From positions 38,370,801 through 38,434,800 of the forward strand of contig NC_069111.1 in NCBI RefSeq assembly GCF_025612915.1: 64,000 nt of DNA, read 5' to 3'. Under the pieces are notes generated by a model. The model saw only the letters and a list, made by a program, of their open reading frames with translations. It did no database searches and was not told where the DNA came from. Of the stretch, positions 46,016 through 57,253 are shown in pieces. The position numbers and the translations under genes are program-made. This DNA is from Magallana angulata. Its lineage: Eukaryota > Mollusca > Bivalvia > Ostreida > Ostreidae. Numbering within the stretch: the stretch's first letter is position 1; each line of letters opens with the position of its first letter.

Positions 46016-46170
46016 TACAGTAAAACATGCTTGTACCGAAGTAGCAGGGACTGGTGATTTAACTTTGTTATAAGCGTAATTTTATATTGGTCAAATTTAC
46101 AACAAGTAATCAAGTCTTGTGGAATGAAATACACTTCCCTGTAAGCATCAATTCATTTTAAGCATGTTCC
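46016..46170. mobile_element. Small MITE (ACAGTAAAACATGCT family), copy 2
   Basis: Starts TACAGTAAAACATGCTTGTA and runs to AAGCATGTTCC. It aligns in order with 31725-31891 (AGGGACTGGTGATTTAACTT versus AGGGACGGGCGATTCAACTT; CAAGTAATCAAGTCTTGTGG versus CAAGTAAAGAAGTCTCGGGG). Confidence 0.6.
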
Positions 46171-47200
46171 TTCTTAATGCAACCTTAGTTTACTGGCTTA
46201 CTTAATACAGATCATTTTATTAACAATATACTAATTTAATGACAAACTCAAATCACAAATGAATCAAAATGCTCATCATTTCTATTAAAATTTGTCTTTG
46301 ACTGAACCTGACTGCAAAAATTAGTAAGAAATTTTAGCTCGATTAATTGAATCATTAATACAGTTTGAATAATGTTTTAGTCTTCTGCCACCAGCCTTTC
46401 ATAAAAATCGATTAAAGCAACAATAACTTGATTAATTAGACGTTAAAAAGTTAACTTAATCCCATTATTTACAAACCTTAGTGTAATCCTACATAACTTG
46501 CACTGTAATTAATTAATGGCAGATAAAATAATTTTCCAATACACTATGGGCAAACTTTTAATTTTATCGAGCAGCTGTTTTATACTTAAAATGCAGAGGA
46601 AAATGGTCGCCTGAGAGTCTATAGGCATGAAATTAGTTGTCATGGCAACTACAACATACTACTACACCACAATACAATTAACTCTCCAGCCACCTCATTT
46701 TCAACTCCAAACGAAGAAATTTCTAATCAATAATCATCCAATATCAATATGTACAGTATAAAGGGAAAAAACTGTTCTTCAATGCCATCACATTATGATT
46801 AATTTTATAGAAACATGCCATTGCTCAGAAAATAGTTCAAAGTTTTAAATATGCATTGTCTTGCACTAATTAATCACCTTTCACAATAGCTTGATAATCT
46901 GATGAACCCTGGTGCTATGGCTAAATAATGTATTTACCAGTAACACATTTAATTCCTTTCTTTAAACTCTAAAAAATAATTTTTAAAACTGATCATTTGC
47001 ACGGAATGTTGCAGTTGCATTTGTTATTCTAACATTCTTTATTTTTTTAAAGGAGCCTCCAATCATTAATGAATAATTAATGATTTAAATTCTTTGCATA
47101 ATGTATAATACAGCTTGTACGTTTTGTTCATTGAGATCTGCATTCTTTAAATCAGTTTTTAAAGAGGAAAACAATTGAATAAACCAATATCTGCTAAAGT

Positions 47201-47370
47201 ACAGGGTTGTCTCTGAGACCCAGGGGGGCGGGGAATTCCACCGCTTATAATTACTTACTTACCCGGTTATTATTGCATTCCAAACACAATCTATCTATAA
47301 GCTAGACCCCCAGACCCCCTTCTACTTATTTACTTCTTCCTTCTACTTCAATTTTTAGAGACAACCCTGT
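47201..47370. mobile_element. 170-bp MITE with 14-bp ends
   Basis: ACAGGGTTGTCTCT at the left and AGAGACAACCCTGT at the right are perfect inverses. Flanks AAAGT and AAGTA suggest a 4-base target duplication (AAGT), which is inference. Internal sequence is C-rich and non-coding. It lies in the large 5' intron of the RS/coiled-coil gene if the exon at 49368 is correct. Confidence 0.75.
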
Positions 47371-47609
47371 AAGTATGTCTTACAGATTAATCAACACTCC
47401 TTAACCATGCAAGCTGTAACTATAGCTGTCTAATCATAGACACGTACAGATATATTGGGTCTAAATAAAGAATTGCTCTACATCATATTGCTTGTAGTTA
47501 CCATCTCAATTTTCTTAGCTTCTTATTGATATTTATTGAAATAGAAGAGGATGGGATAACAATTGATTACATTTCCCCTCTTTTTCAAAGGAATATGGAA
47601 TCAATGTCT

Positions 47610-47732
47610 GAGTATTATGAGGTGATCAAATATAGTCAGGTATGATCAAATCCATTAGTTTAAGCCTGATGGGCTAAATGATAGATTTGATCAAGCTTGA
47701 CCATATTTGATCACCTAGCTCATAATATTCAA
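47610..47732. repeat. Foldback hairpin
   Basis: Arms of about 45 bp: GAGTATTATGAGGTGATCAA-ATATAG... on the left and ATATTTGATCACCTAG-CTCATAATATTC on the right, with a 33-base loop flanked by TGATCAAAT/ATTTGATCA. Confidence 0.75.
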
Positions 47733-48087
47733 AGAATGATTCCTTAGTAATATATATATATATAAATTTCAGCAATTGTACAATTAAAAATAGTCATTGA
47801 TGAAAAGTATTGGACTATGTATTACAAAATTGATTTGTATAGTGTTATCGCAGACAAAGACACTGAAAAATGCAAATATTTGTTAATCAAATAAATTGAA
47901 CATATTACACTGTACAAATGGGTCCATTCAATGTTAATGTAATTTGTTCATGTAGGTTTTATGAAATATAAGATGTCTTTATACTACCAGTTCCTTACTA
48001 ACTGACTCGAATGTCAGCAAGTAATTCAAGTTCTATATAAAAATCCTAATATTACATGTTATTAAATAATAGGGTGAGATACTATAT

Positions 48088-48226
48088 AAATAGTGCCTGT
48101 TTGGGAGGGTAACAGTTGAAATTGACACCCCGAGAAAACTATTGTTAACCGACGCAAAGCGGAGGTTGACAATGGTTTTCGAGGGGTGTCAATTTCAACT
48201 GTTATTCTCCCAAACAGGCACTATTT
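48088..48226. repeat. Long palindrome inside a probable MITE
   Basis: Arms of about 62 bp with very few mismatches: AAATAGTGCCTGTTTGGGAG ... ATTGACACCCCGAGAAAACT pairs with the GGTTTTCGAGGGGTGTCAAT ... CCCAAACAGGCACTATTT side; loop GACGCAAAGCGGAG. The element probably continues to about 48450, where AGTATAACAAA inverts the TTTTGTTATACT that follows the palindrome. Confidence 0.8.
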
Positions 48227-48796
48227 ATTTTGTTATACTGAATGTCTTAATTTTAAAGAAAACTTAACTGCTTTTACATAGGAATAGCGTGAATTCTACG
48301 GCGAACTGTACGCGCATAATTTTCGCGCATGTAACAATTTTTAATGTTACCCATTGCTAAGTGCGTTGCTAACGCTGAGGGTAATAGAAAAAATTATTAA
48401 CTGCATCTAAACCAATCAGATTTCAGTATTTAACATGAAAGTATAACAAATGCACATAATAAATTCCCTAATAGTAATACCTGTATGTTGAGCCACTATG
48501 AATTCATTATTAAAGTGAATAGACAATATTAAATTACCTTGTTCATTTATGGGGTGAACACAATCAAGGGGAAATACTCTGTTGGTGTATGAAAACATTC
48601 AAGGGGAAATACTCTGGTTAGGTGATTCATACAATAGAAACAGTCTCCAAAGCAGTGAAGTCAGACTATATAACTAATTGTTTCAGATCAATTACTCATG
48701 GCAGAAACAAACATTTTAAGGGGGTGTTTTGAGGTTGGGATTAAAACTGAATGATATCATTAGTTCTAAATCAAAAAAGGAAGACTTCTACAACTC

Positions 48797-48797
<1 letters not shown>

Positions 48798-48857
<60 letters not shown>
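48798..48857. repeat. (GA)n microsatellite
   Basis: About 30 AG units with one interruption (AGAAGAG near 48811). Confidence 0.95.
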
Positions 48858-48860
<3 letters not shown>

Positions 48861-49367
48861 TATCTTGTTTAAATCATATACTATATTACACATGCACCTG
48901 ATGTTATATGTTTTTTCTCATTATAAAAATATATACCCAGGCTCTGCCTATCACTAATCTATAGGTGGAGGGTATATATTTGTATTAAAAGGAAAATACA
49001 CGGTTCAGGTGTCTGTGTATTACTATTTGATAATTCAATGGTCGTTATAATCATCAATCAGATATACATTCGTGAATTCATGCCTTTATAAGTATAATAT
49101 ATACATGTATGTCATGCATTTTAATACTGAGTATAATGATAAGTGTTTCAAATTTACACTAGCCTACGCATACACAACTGATACATGTGTCAGTCCATCA
49201 ACATACCGAACCACGTGAAAATTCTACTTGTCAAGCAAGTTTCAACTCGAAGATCTTACTCTGAAACAATGTAAGTAATTCCAGTGTATTTATAATTCAT
49301 CATTTATAGTCATCTTTAATAAGAAGCGGTGTTTTGTTCGGTTTTTGAAAATTAATAAAATACTTAC

Positions 49368-49500
49368 ATTTTATCTGGTTTGCTTCCATTGCGCCGTTAC
49401 TACATGAAACTAGATGTAAATAATCCATTGCAATGCCTACAGACTCGTGTTTACAATGCTCCGGTGACTGTTGACTTAATTTTACACACACCCTGTGTTT
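49368..49500 (-). other. Candidate untranslated first exon of the RS/coiled-coil gene
   Basis: A strong donor (CAGATAAAAT|GTAAGTATTTT, plus-strand complement 49362-49367) closes an AT-poorer segment. If spliced to 44543, the open frame starting at its own ATG (MCVKLSQQSP...) runs into a stop just after the start codon MSNVK, so it would be an upstream open frame, not the protein start. The 5' boundary is not defined. Confidence 0.4.
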
Positions 49501-49783
49501 ATACAGGTAAAAGTGTTATATCTCTTTATTTACTCATTCAAAAATAAAGTTTAGAAATAATATTACAAACAGAAAAATAAATAAATCTTTTCCTTGCAAA
49601 ATGTTTTATTGCAGAAGCGGGTGATTAAGTAAAAACACTTTATTTAAATCAATCATACGAGGGAGGTAAAAATAAGACACAGCCAGGTAAACGTCTGCGA
49701 GAATGCACGAGACCATAACTGTGTCATGACAACGTTGACACAAACCAATATGGCTGAATATATTTACATTTAGCAATACAGGT
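49500..49783. promoter_or_regulatory. Candidate shared promoter between two divergent genes
   Basis: Lies between the putative first exon of the minus-strand RS/coiled-coil gene (ending 49368) and a candidate plus-strand first exon with donor AATACAG|GTAACG at 49782. It contains CCAATATGGCTG (YY1-like) and GTGTCATGACAAC (49721-49733), an imperfect relative of the RFX X-box palindrome. All functional statements are inference. Confidence 0.3.
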
Positions 49784-50600
49784 AACGTTAGCATTTTTTA
49801 ATTTGTTTTAGCTATTAGTTTTGATAGGAAGCAAAAATAATGAAAATATGGATTTTTTAAAAAGAAACGCAAAGAGCAAGACAAGTGCGTTCAGTTATAA
49901 ATACACGTGTTTACAGGAGCAGGTGCCCGCTAGATTACAATACAATTACAATAGGCATTTATAATTAATTATTAATCTTCTAATTTGCGGAACCTGTGGC
50001 ATTAGATGTTTATGTACTTTTTAAACCAAACAAGGTATTTAGATATATAAATAATTAACTAAACTGGTAATTAACCGTGACATCTTACCCATGATATCCC
50101 CGTATGTATCCTTTCTCATTTGAAATCATATATGAATGTGGTTACCTGTATATCAATACATTTAGAATTTTTTTTAAATGTTAATTGTTGACTTTTGGGA
50201 AGTTTTAATTTCAAAGACCATGAACACGTTCATATTTGGACGTTGGTGTAACAAACGTTTTACAATAATTTCACAAAATCTGTGAATTCTCATTTTTAAA
50301 TTCTGAGAAATTTTTCTTAAATCATCATTACCTAGCATCTTATGTTAATCAGTTTATATGCAAGGTACATAAATATTTTCTCAAAAACATTTATAAAAAA
50401 ATATATTTTTCAATTTCATTATCATTGTTAATTATTGTCATAAAGTGTCAAGTGCCTATGGTTCACCATAATTTACACGTATATAGATATTAAACTCCTT
50501 TTAGCTATTAACAGTGTGCTTTATGTGTATATGATATAATTACTTATTCTATATGTACATGTATATATATTGCTTATAATATAACTCTGATTTCTGTCAG
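49784..50600. other. Probable 5' intron of the 50.6-kb gene
   Basis: AT-rich, no coding signs. Ends in the acceptor TTTCTGTCAG (50591-50600). Confidence 0.35.
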
Positions 50601-50615
50601 TGTAGATTTTGAAGG

Positions 50616-51839
50616 ATGTCTGTGGTAGCAATGCCAACCATAGAAGAGAGGGAGAATCTTATGAAAGATAACCGGGTACCATTATCTGGATTCAGTCCCC
50701 GGCCCATACAAAGACTAGCCAATAGGAAGCAGCCCAGATCTGTGCTAAATATCGAGTGTAATCACTTCTTACGGACAGAGACAAAAGACTTCACACATGG
50801 GCATGCCCCCGTGACCTATAAATTATGGATGGAGGCCGGTAAGCATGACCCCCCCTATCCGAACACCCCTGACCCAAATTTCAACAGTAACGTGTGGAGA
50901 AACTTTCGTAAACAGTACGGATTCAACACAACTGCTGAAGGCAGGAAAATTTCTGAAGTGTTGGCTACTATGTATCCATTGAACATTCCTGCACCTTCAA
51001 AAGTCGGGGACCATACGTTTGAAAAGTACATCAGAGAAACAAAACTGTTTAATGACGAGAAAATAGCTTTTCTGGCAATGAATCGGACAAAGGCCGATGT
51101 GCAGGAATTCAAGAGGTTGCGTTGTCGAAGTGAAGCGAGGAACCCGCCTATTGACGAAAGTGGTGAGTAACTGCAAATACATCGCATATGTGCTGCACAA
51201 AGCTTTATCTTTTACCTTATCTTAAAGACACCACCCTTACTCCCGAATTATGTAATCTATATCAAAAGCATCCTAGTGATACAAAAAGGCACAAACATAG
51301 CTTTACTTTGTCTGAACTGTTTATTGGATAGTAAACCCTAATTATTCATTGATGCACCGCGTGCTCTATTATATGGTCTGACCGACTAGAAACGTAAATA
51401 TTTCACAATGCGAAATCAAAATGTTTCCAGTATAATTATCTCAGTTGATCCGACATTTACCAAAGCAGTTATCATACAATGCTAGGAGCAAGCAAAGTTT
51501 GTCTATTACAGTTATATGGTCCATTAATTAATATTTTGTTCTCAATATTTAATATTTTCAGGTAATATCTTACCTCCAGAGAACTTCAAGAAATACGAGC
51601 ACCGGTTTGTACCTCCCCCGCCACTGCCTCCGACCCCACCCCCGTCAAACCAGAAGATTGACTCCCTGGGTCAGCGCTACATCCCCCGCTCTGAGCCTCA
51701 CCTGTGGAAACTGTCTTACAAACTTTCACACCCCCAGTACGAGAGTGTTCGAAAGGAAATCAAGAGGAGACAAGAACTTATGAGGAACCAACCCATTGGG
51801 GTCTCCCCCAAAACCTTTCCTTCTCCGCTGGTGCCATGA
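50616..51839 (+). CDS. Conserved-looking 274-residue protein, possibly sperm/cilium associated
   Basis: Two coding exons, 50616-51162 and 51562-51839, joined by consensus sites (GAAAGTG|GTGAGT and ATATTTTCAG|GTAATATC) in phase 1. The first exon begins at 50601 after an acceptor, so an untranslated exon lies upstream. The protein is soluble, basic and Pro-rich, with no signal peptide or membrane segment: RPIQRLANRKQPRSVLNIEC (30-50), FTHGHAPVTYKLWMEAG (about 60-80), VWRNFRKQYGF (95-105), a PPPPLPPTPPP stretch (about 200-210) and a C-terminal block GQRYIPRSEPHLWKLSYKLS. Short Trp/Tyr/Pro-rich proteins of this make are common among microtubule inner and sperm-tail proteins; a TEPP/SPMIP8-like identity crossed my mind but I cannot verify it. 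Function unassigned. Confidence 0.7.
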
Positions 51840-52553
51840 AATTTTATTGCATGCGTATGCATGTTTTTATTTAAATAACTGTGATATTTTGGAAATACCG
51901 TTATAGATGATACTGATGGTCATTCTATACTTTTGATTTAATTTTGATTGGAAGACATCATTATCTTATGTCAGACTACTAGGACTAACAATTACATGCA
52001 AGTGCTCAACAAATGTCGTTCATCATTTAATGTTAAACTACCAAAAAATATGCTATACACGGGATTTGCCTTATTTTCATAAACAATTTCTATGTTTGTA
52101 TTATTTATCACTGAAAAAAAATCGTTGGCCAAAACTCTGCTAACCTTTACAAATCTTTTGATCCTTCAAACGAATTCATCGATTCTTTCGACTTTTCAAG
52201 GATATCGAACGAAGGGTGTCGTAATAATGTCATAATATGAATGTAGACTGTGATATGGTACATGCATTTGATGCTTTATTTTTTTCATGATTATCTTAAT
52301 TTTGTAATGACGGTCTTTGAACTTTACGTGACGTGTATATGTATAAACGTAATCAGTATTTGGTATGCGCCAAAATGTTGTGTATACGCTTTGTATACAA
52401 AGCATTTCGAGAATTACTTCTATTCAAGTCGTAATGTATTTTCAAACGATAGAAAGACTTTAGATGTTATTTTTTGCGCATATTTTCTGTTGTCATATTT
52501 TCTTGATTTGTTTTAAGCATTTGTTACTTTGGTTGTGCAATCACTGAATGTGT

Positions 52554-52559
52554 AATAAA
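52554..52559 (+). terminator. Poly(A) signal of the 50.6-kb gene
   Basis: AATAAA 715 bp past the stop codon, in front of the convergent minus-strand gene whose own signal lies at 52716. Confidence 0.5.
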
Positions 52560-52715
52560 ATCTAAAAGAATTTTTCTTTCAATCCTTTTGAAACTAATAC
52601 ACTTTCCAATAAACAATTGACTACATATAATACACGTACATTCTAAGTAATCAATTTGTGATATACAGACAACGTTTTCAGAGAATAGTATCATCTTCTT
52701 TTTAGCAGCTTTCAA

Positions 52716-52725
52716 TTTATTTATT
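52716..52725 (-). terminator. Poly(A) signal of the B-box gene
   Basis: Overlapping TTTATT units on the plus strand (AATAAATAAA on the minus strand), about 250 bp past the stop at 52977. Confidence 0.45.
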
Positions 52726-52976
52726 GACGTACATATACTAGTAAACAGTATATTTTTAGTGTTTAAGTGGTTCAAGAAATACTAGTAGGGAGGGATTAAT
52801 TACTTATCTCAAGTCATAGCTTATTTTGTGGAAAAGCCTTCGGTACTAGTATTTACAAAGAAAACATGTCATGCATAGTAACACGATTTTAATTGAACAT
52901 ATCTGTTCCATAACAAGAAAATTGCAACAAAACCTTAAAAGTATTGACGACAGCAGTAAAGTTATAAAATTTTCTT

Positions 52977-54182
52977 TCATTGAATATATTTGATGATCTT
53001 GATTTTACCCGTTCTGAATTCGCCAACATACAGATTGTTGTTAATTGTGTTCACTTGAACTGCTCTTGGGTCTACCAGTCCGCAGCAGATAAAATTCATA
53101 AAATGACCATCTACATCAATACAGTGAATTCGATTATTTTCGGAATCTGCGATTAAGACTTGATGAAGCCGGTCTGTAGTTATACCGTGCGGAGAAAATT
53201 TATTGGAAGTCGAAGAATCCGTGTCCCCATGGTAACTATACCGGAAGTCGCCGACATTGCTCACCACCTGAACAGACCTGTGAGCAGGTAGAGAAACACA
53301 TTTATCACCATTTCCATTTTCTGCTAAAAAGATGTCTCCTCCTTTGTGATGAAAAATAGCGTCTCCATTTTCGTCAAATTGAATTTCCTGTACAATGGAT
53401 TTACCGCTATATTGGATGATCTTGCACTGGTCATTATAGTGAACTGTCATACAAACCAATAAGTCACCAGATTTTGAAACACAAAAAGCGCGCGGCGTCC
53501 ATTCCTCCAATTTTAGTACCACATCAATGTCCCTGTTTGTTGAATTCAGATTCTGCTTGTTGATCGTTCTGTCTTTCCAATCACAGAAATAAAGTTCTTG
53601 TTCATGAGTAACGAAAAGATCAGCTGGATATTCACCAGAAGTAACACTTATACTATCTTTGATCTCACCGGAAAAATCTAGACATGATATGGTGCATTCG
53701 TATATAAAAGATACCCATATTTTGTCTGGATGACAAATACCAATGCGATCTAAATCTTCACTGTTTGAATCAAACTCCAACACAACTACTGGATCGCGAA
53801 GAAAATTGAACGATTGCGGAATATCACAATCGCTGATTGCAACAGAGTCCAAACCACCCGATTCATCAGAAATATCCGTGAAATCGTGATTTTTGTGGAG
53901 TCCAGATATAATGCATCTTTTACAAACAGGGATCTGGCATTGTTGACACCTCATATCGCAATTTTTTCCTGAATGAATATTGCACATCATGTTCGAACCG
54001 TGATACGCGTACTCAATCATATCATGTGACCTATGACCCTGCGACACGTGACTTGGCATGCAGGATTTACAGAGCTTTACGTTGCAAGTGTTACAATAAA
54101 CCTTCGCCACTCCTGTGGACATGGTACACAGTTCACACCGGACAGGCTCCTGAGCCATAACCAGCGATCTTGCGTGAGCCAT
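52977..54182 (-). CDS. TRIM-like B-box/NHL-type protein without RING
   Basis: 401 residues from the ATG at 54182, chosen because an acceptor (TTTTTCATGTTACAG) ends at 54191, directly before it; the frame is open further upstream but that lies in the intron. Residues about 14-58 form a first B-box (CELC...CNTC...LCKSC...H...H) and 63-107 a second (CNIH...CQQC...CKRC...HKNH). The remainder (about 140-401) reads as a six-bladed NHL/TolB-type beta-propeller: repeats such as ITTDRLHQVLIADSENNRIH and AVQVNTINNNLYVGEFRTG. The N-terminal RING finger of classic TRIM proteins is absent, and so is a long coiled coil: the second B-box is followed within about 35 residues by the propeller. Related double-B-box propeller proteins (TRIM2/TRIM3/TRIM45/TRIM71-like) are greatly expanded in bivalves, often with immune expression. 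Without RING it is unlikely to be a ubiquitin ligase itself; an adaptor role is inference. Confidence 0.8.
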   Translation of the reverse strand: MAHARSLVMAQEPVRCELCTMSTGVAKVYCNTCNVKLCKSCMPSHVSQGHRSHDMIEYAYHGSNMMCNIHSGKNCDMRCQQCQIPVCKRCIISGLHKNHDFTDISDESGGLDSVAISDCDIPQSFNFLRDPVVVLEFDSNSEDLDRIGICHPDKIWVSFIYECTISCLDFSGEIKDSISVTSGEYPADLFVTHEQELYFCDWKDRTINKQNLNSTNRDIDVVLKLEEWTPRAFCVSKSGDLLVCMTVHYNDQCKIIQYSGKSIVQEIQFDENGDAIFHHKGGDIFLAENGNGDKCVSLPAHRSVQVVSNVGDFRYSYHGDTDSSTSNKFSPHGITTDRLHQVLIADSENNRIHCIDVDGHFMNFICCGLVDPRAVQVNTINNNLYVGEFRTGKIKIIKYIQ

Positions 54183-54190
54183 TGCAAAAC

Positions 54191-55857
54191 CTGTAACATG
54201 AAAAATAAGTGCTGTATTACAAGCGTTTGGCGGTTTTTTTCGATAAGTAAAATCAAAAATTCTACTCATAGTATGATTTCATAATTAGGTTTTGCTGGAT
54301 TTTCGATTATACATTTTAAAATGCTTTAATAGACACTAATGAAATAAATACCAATTTAAGGCTTCACTATGATATTATACTAGTATTTCATCAATGGAGT
54401 ATTTGCTGAACGATTATTATTTATGAACACTTCCATATTATTAAAAAGTATCAAAAGTAATTAATGTAATAGAATTTCAAAGCCCGGTGGTATAATGGAT
54501 ACAAGGAGTTATCATTACAAAAAATTACAACTCGCTTGGTACGCGAGTTATGTATTTTTCTTCAATGTATGCAACCCTTATACAAATAAGAACCTGCAGC
54601 AGAAAGCATTTAATAAACACTGTAATCAACTGGACACGCATGTATATAGAGGCTCTATATGATTTGGTATATGTTTAGGTACATGTAAGTTAGTGATATC
54701 ATCAATATTTACCAATTACGATGAACTTGCGAAATACTGACCTGGCTCACAAATCGTCCCATTAGGGGTGGGGTTTTTTTTTGGGGGGGGGGGTGGGTTA
54801 CATTTCAAGGTTTATCTTAAAACACTGACAGAAATAACATCTTACCTTTCCATCACTCGGCAGAAGGCAAATGTCAACATGACGTGAAACTTAAGAGAGA
54901 GAGGGAGAGAGTATGCTCTGAAAAAAATGCAACATATACAGTCCGCGCACGCATTTGCAGTTGTGACAACGTAACAATCTTGTAAAGAAATGAATAAGAA
55001 ATGCCAAATAGTGCAATGACAACAGTACATGGAACCCAACAGGCAATGTATATACATGCCAAATCTCTCGTTCATTTGTTACATACAAACTTGTTACGAT
55101 GCCCCAACCAGTAATGCATGCTCCGGACCTAGAGTGGGTCGGTGGTTCAGACCCCCTCTCCCTTAGAATCTGATGAACTGGTTAACCCCCCCCCCCCCAC
55201 CGGAAGAGCATTTAAGGTGAAATTGTTTAGGGGTAAGAATGGACCCTGACCTCTATTTAATCTAAGCATCGATATTTCATCCTCACTGATTCTACCACAT
55301 TGCGTATTTTCGTAAACAATTTAGTTGTACATACACGCATGGATGCATGTCTGATTATAATGTATTAATTTGGTGTCGTGCGCTTTAACTGTGGCATAAT
55401 ATCAACCCTGTCTTAACATTTACATCTTGATATAAAAGAGAAAACCCCTTACCTTTGATGAAGAGATAAGTTATATAAGACTCTTCCTGATGAAGACAAA
55501 TGTCGACTGCTCGTGGAACTCCGTGCCTGTTTTATTTTTCACGGTTGGGCTAGTGTCACATTGTCCTTCTTGCAGATTTACTACGGTACCCTAGTGGTAG
55601 GTTAATCATTTAAAAGAAGTTTAACTTCTTGTGTGTCTGAGAATGGCATTTAAATTGCTTTGATTAGTATCATTTAAAAATATATTTGAATGATCCATTA
55701 AGATTATTTTCTTTTAAACGATGATTTGTTATACGTTATGTTATGAAATATATCAATTCAAATCAAACCTACGAAACTTTACATCCAATGACAATGTTCT
55801 CTAAAATTAGAAAATCTACTGCTAGTATACCAAACACACCGTAATGACGATTGTCTT
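54191..55857. other. 5' region of the B-box gene
   Basis: Probably an intron followed by an untranslated exon: the minus strand has a donor CATCAAAG|GTAAGG at 55453. Poly-G (54783-54792) and poly-C (55188-55198) runs lie within. No other gene recognised. Confidence 0.35.
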
Positions 55858-56160
55858 TCTTGGTTATTCATGTTGGTATGATGGTAGCGAGCAGTCCATT
55901 GGAACTGGTTCGTATAGACGTTGGAACTGGTTACTCCGTGATTCGGTTTTGCTAGAAGCAGTATGAACGCAATACTCAGTATGTAAATAGAACCGTATGG
56001 TATACGTGATATTGTTCCAATAGAATTGCGATTTCAAAAACGGTCGGTCGTTTCCAACCCAACATGTAGCGACTGAACATTGTTCTATCAATTAACAAAA
56101 CGGGTTATGTTATTTTTTCTGCAATGATCGCTACCATCATAGATAGCCTGAATCATCAAA
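55858..56160. mobile_element. Palindromic MITE (GCGGGTTATGAAGGTAGCG family), copy C
   Basis: Left end TTGGTTATTCATGTTGGTAT with GATGGTAGCGAGC; right end CGCTACCATCATAGATAGCC-TGAATCATCAA. About 300 bp, longer than copies A and B because of extra internal sequence; the inner CGGGTTATGTTATTTTTTCT matches copy B. Confidence 0.55.
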
Positions 56161-56546
56161 AAAAGTATAGGTATTTTTTAAAATTTATATTTTACATCTT
56201 TCCTTGAATTAATCATAAAGAGGAATTGAAATTTTGTAAATCATTGTTCACGTACATGTACATCAATACGTTAGATGGAAGAAATATATGGGAATTTGGT
56301 TTGACATCAACACGATTATTTTGTGCAGTTCTTTCTTTTTTTTTTTTTTAGGTTGCTGAATGTTTCGACCGATCAATAAACTGATTAAAACTTGATCCTG
56401 CAGATTTCAACCCTGTCAGTTTCTATAGAGCTATGAATCACAAACGGTTTAACCAAGAAAAAGAGAAATATTCAGGGATGTAGATATTTAAACAATAAAA
56501 TGTTGTTTTGTAGCAGAATTGTAAATATACTAGGGATGTGCATATT

Positions 56547-56840
56547 ACTTGAAATTTGATTTTTGGTAATTTATAAATTGAAAAAAATACCAGCTGTTGA
56601 ACTTCGTCATTTTTTTTTGGGGGGGGGGGGCATAATATGGTAAATAGGGTTCCCCTATTGTACGGATAACTCCTAAAGTTTTCAAGATAGGAAGTTGTTG
56701 TCTTGCAGACCAATGGCGTGTATAATACATGTACATGTACTTAGATTTTGATAATTTTTGGGGAAAAAAATATCAGCTGTTGAACTTTGTTAGTTTTTTT
56801 TTTTTTTTTTTATTTGCAAAACATTGCATATAGAGTACCA
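56547..56840. repeat. Tandem duplication, unit about 192 bp
   Basis: The stretch with TACCAGCTGTTGAACTTCGT, T-run and G-run at 56588-56630 reappears at 56770-56815 as TATCAGCTGTTGAACTTTGT followed by a T-run. Flanking words also match (ATAATATGGTAAATAGGGTT versus TTGCATATAGAGTACC). Confidence 0.6.
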
Positions 56841-57013
56841 TATTTCTCAGGATGGGTAGTGTTTATCAATTCAGGGTTGACATGGATACTGTTCATACAA
56901 AAGAAAACCCGGTTTACTGACATATTGACAGCTTTTCTTTTGTTCATGAATAAAACGGGACTTTGCTTGCACAATTGTTTATTGTAATATAGAAACAGCC
57001 AGACTGAAATCTA

Positions 57014-57113
57014 CATGCCCCATTTATCGATTGGTCGAAATCTAAAGCGGCTGAATAAATTGACAAGCCCTGTTTATCGATTGGTCGAAATCTACAGCGA
57101 CTTAAGAAAAATC
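57014..57113. repeat. 50-bp tandem duplication
   Basis: Two units each containing TTTATCGATTGGTCGAAATC; this explains the repeated YRLVEIYSDLR / SIGRNLKRLNK look of the open frame at 57015-57317, which otherwise runs into a MITE and is not a convincing gene. Confidence 0.85.
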
Positions 57114-57253
57114 ACGGACCAAGAAATAATCATGATGATGCCAGACTCAGTCTCACAGGAGACGATTTGGCTGTTTCTTTTAGCTAACGTTTTTATGTAC
57201 GCTAACAGTAATTTAGTGAATTTTACTAAACTTCATAACCAATTTATTAATTA

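Noticed and set aside
48751-48957. Frame with RERERE repeat
   Set aside because: Translation of the (GA)n microsatellite.
54183-54269. N-terminal extension of the B-box protein
   Set aside because: It lies upstream of a strong acceptor directly before the chosen start, so it is probably intron.
54842-55088. Three overlapping minus-strand frames rich in Leu/Ser/Cys
   Set aside because: Mutually overlapping short frames in the 5' region of the B-box gene; no signal of selection or conserved domain.
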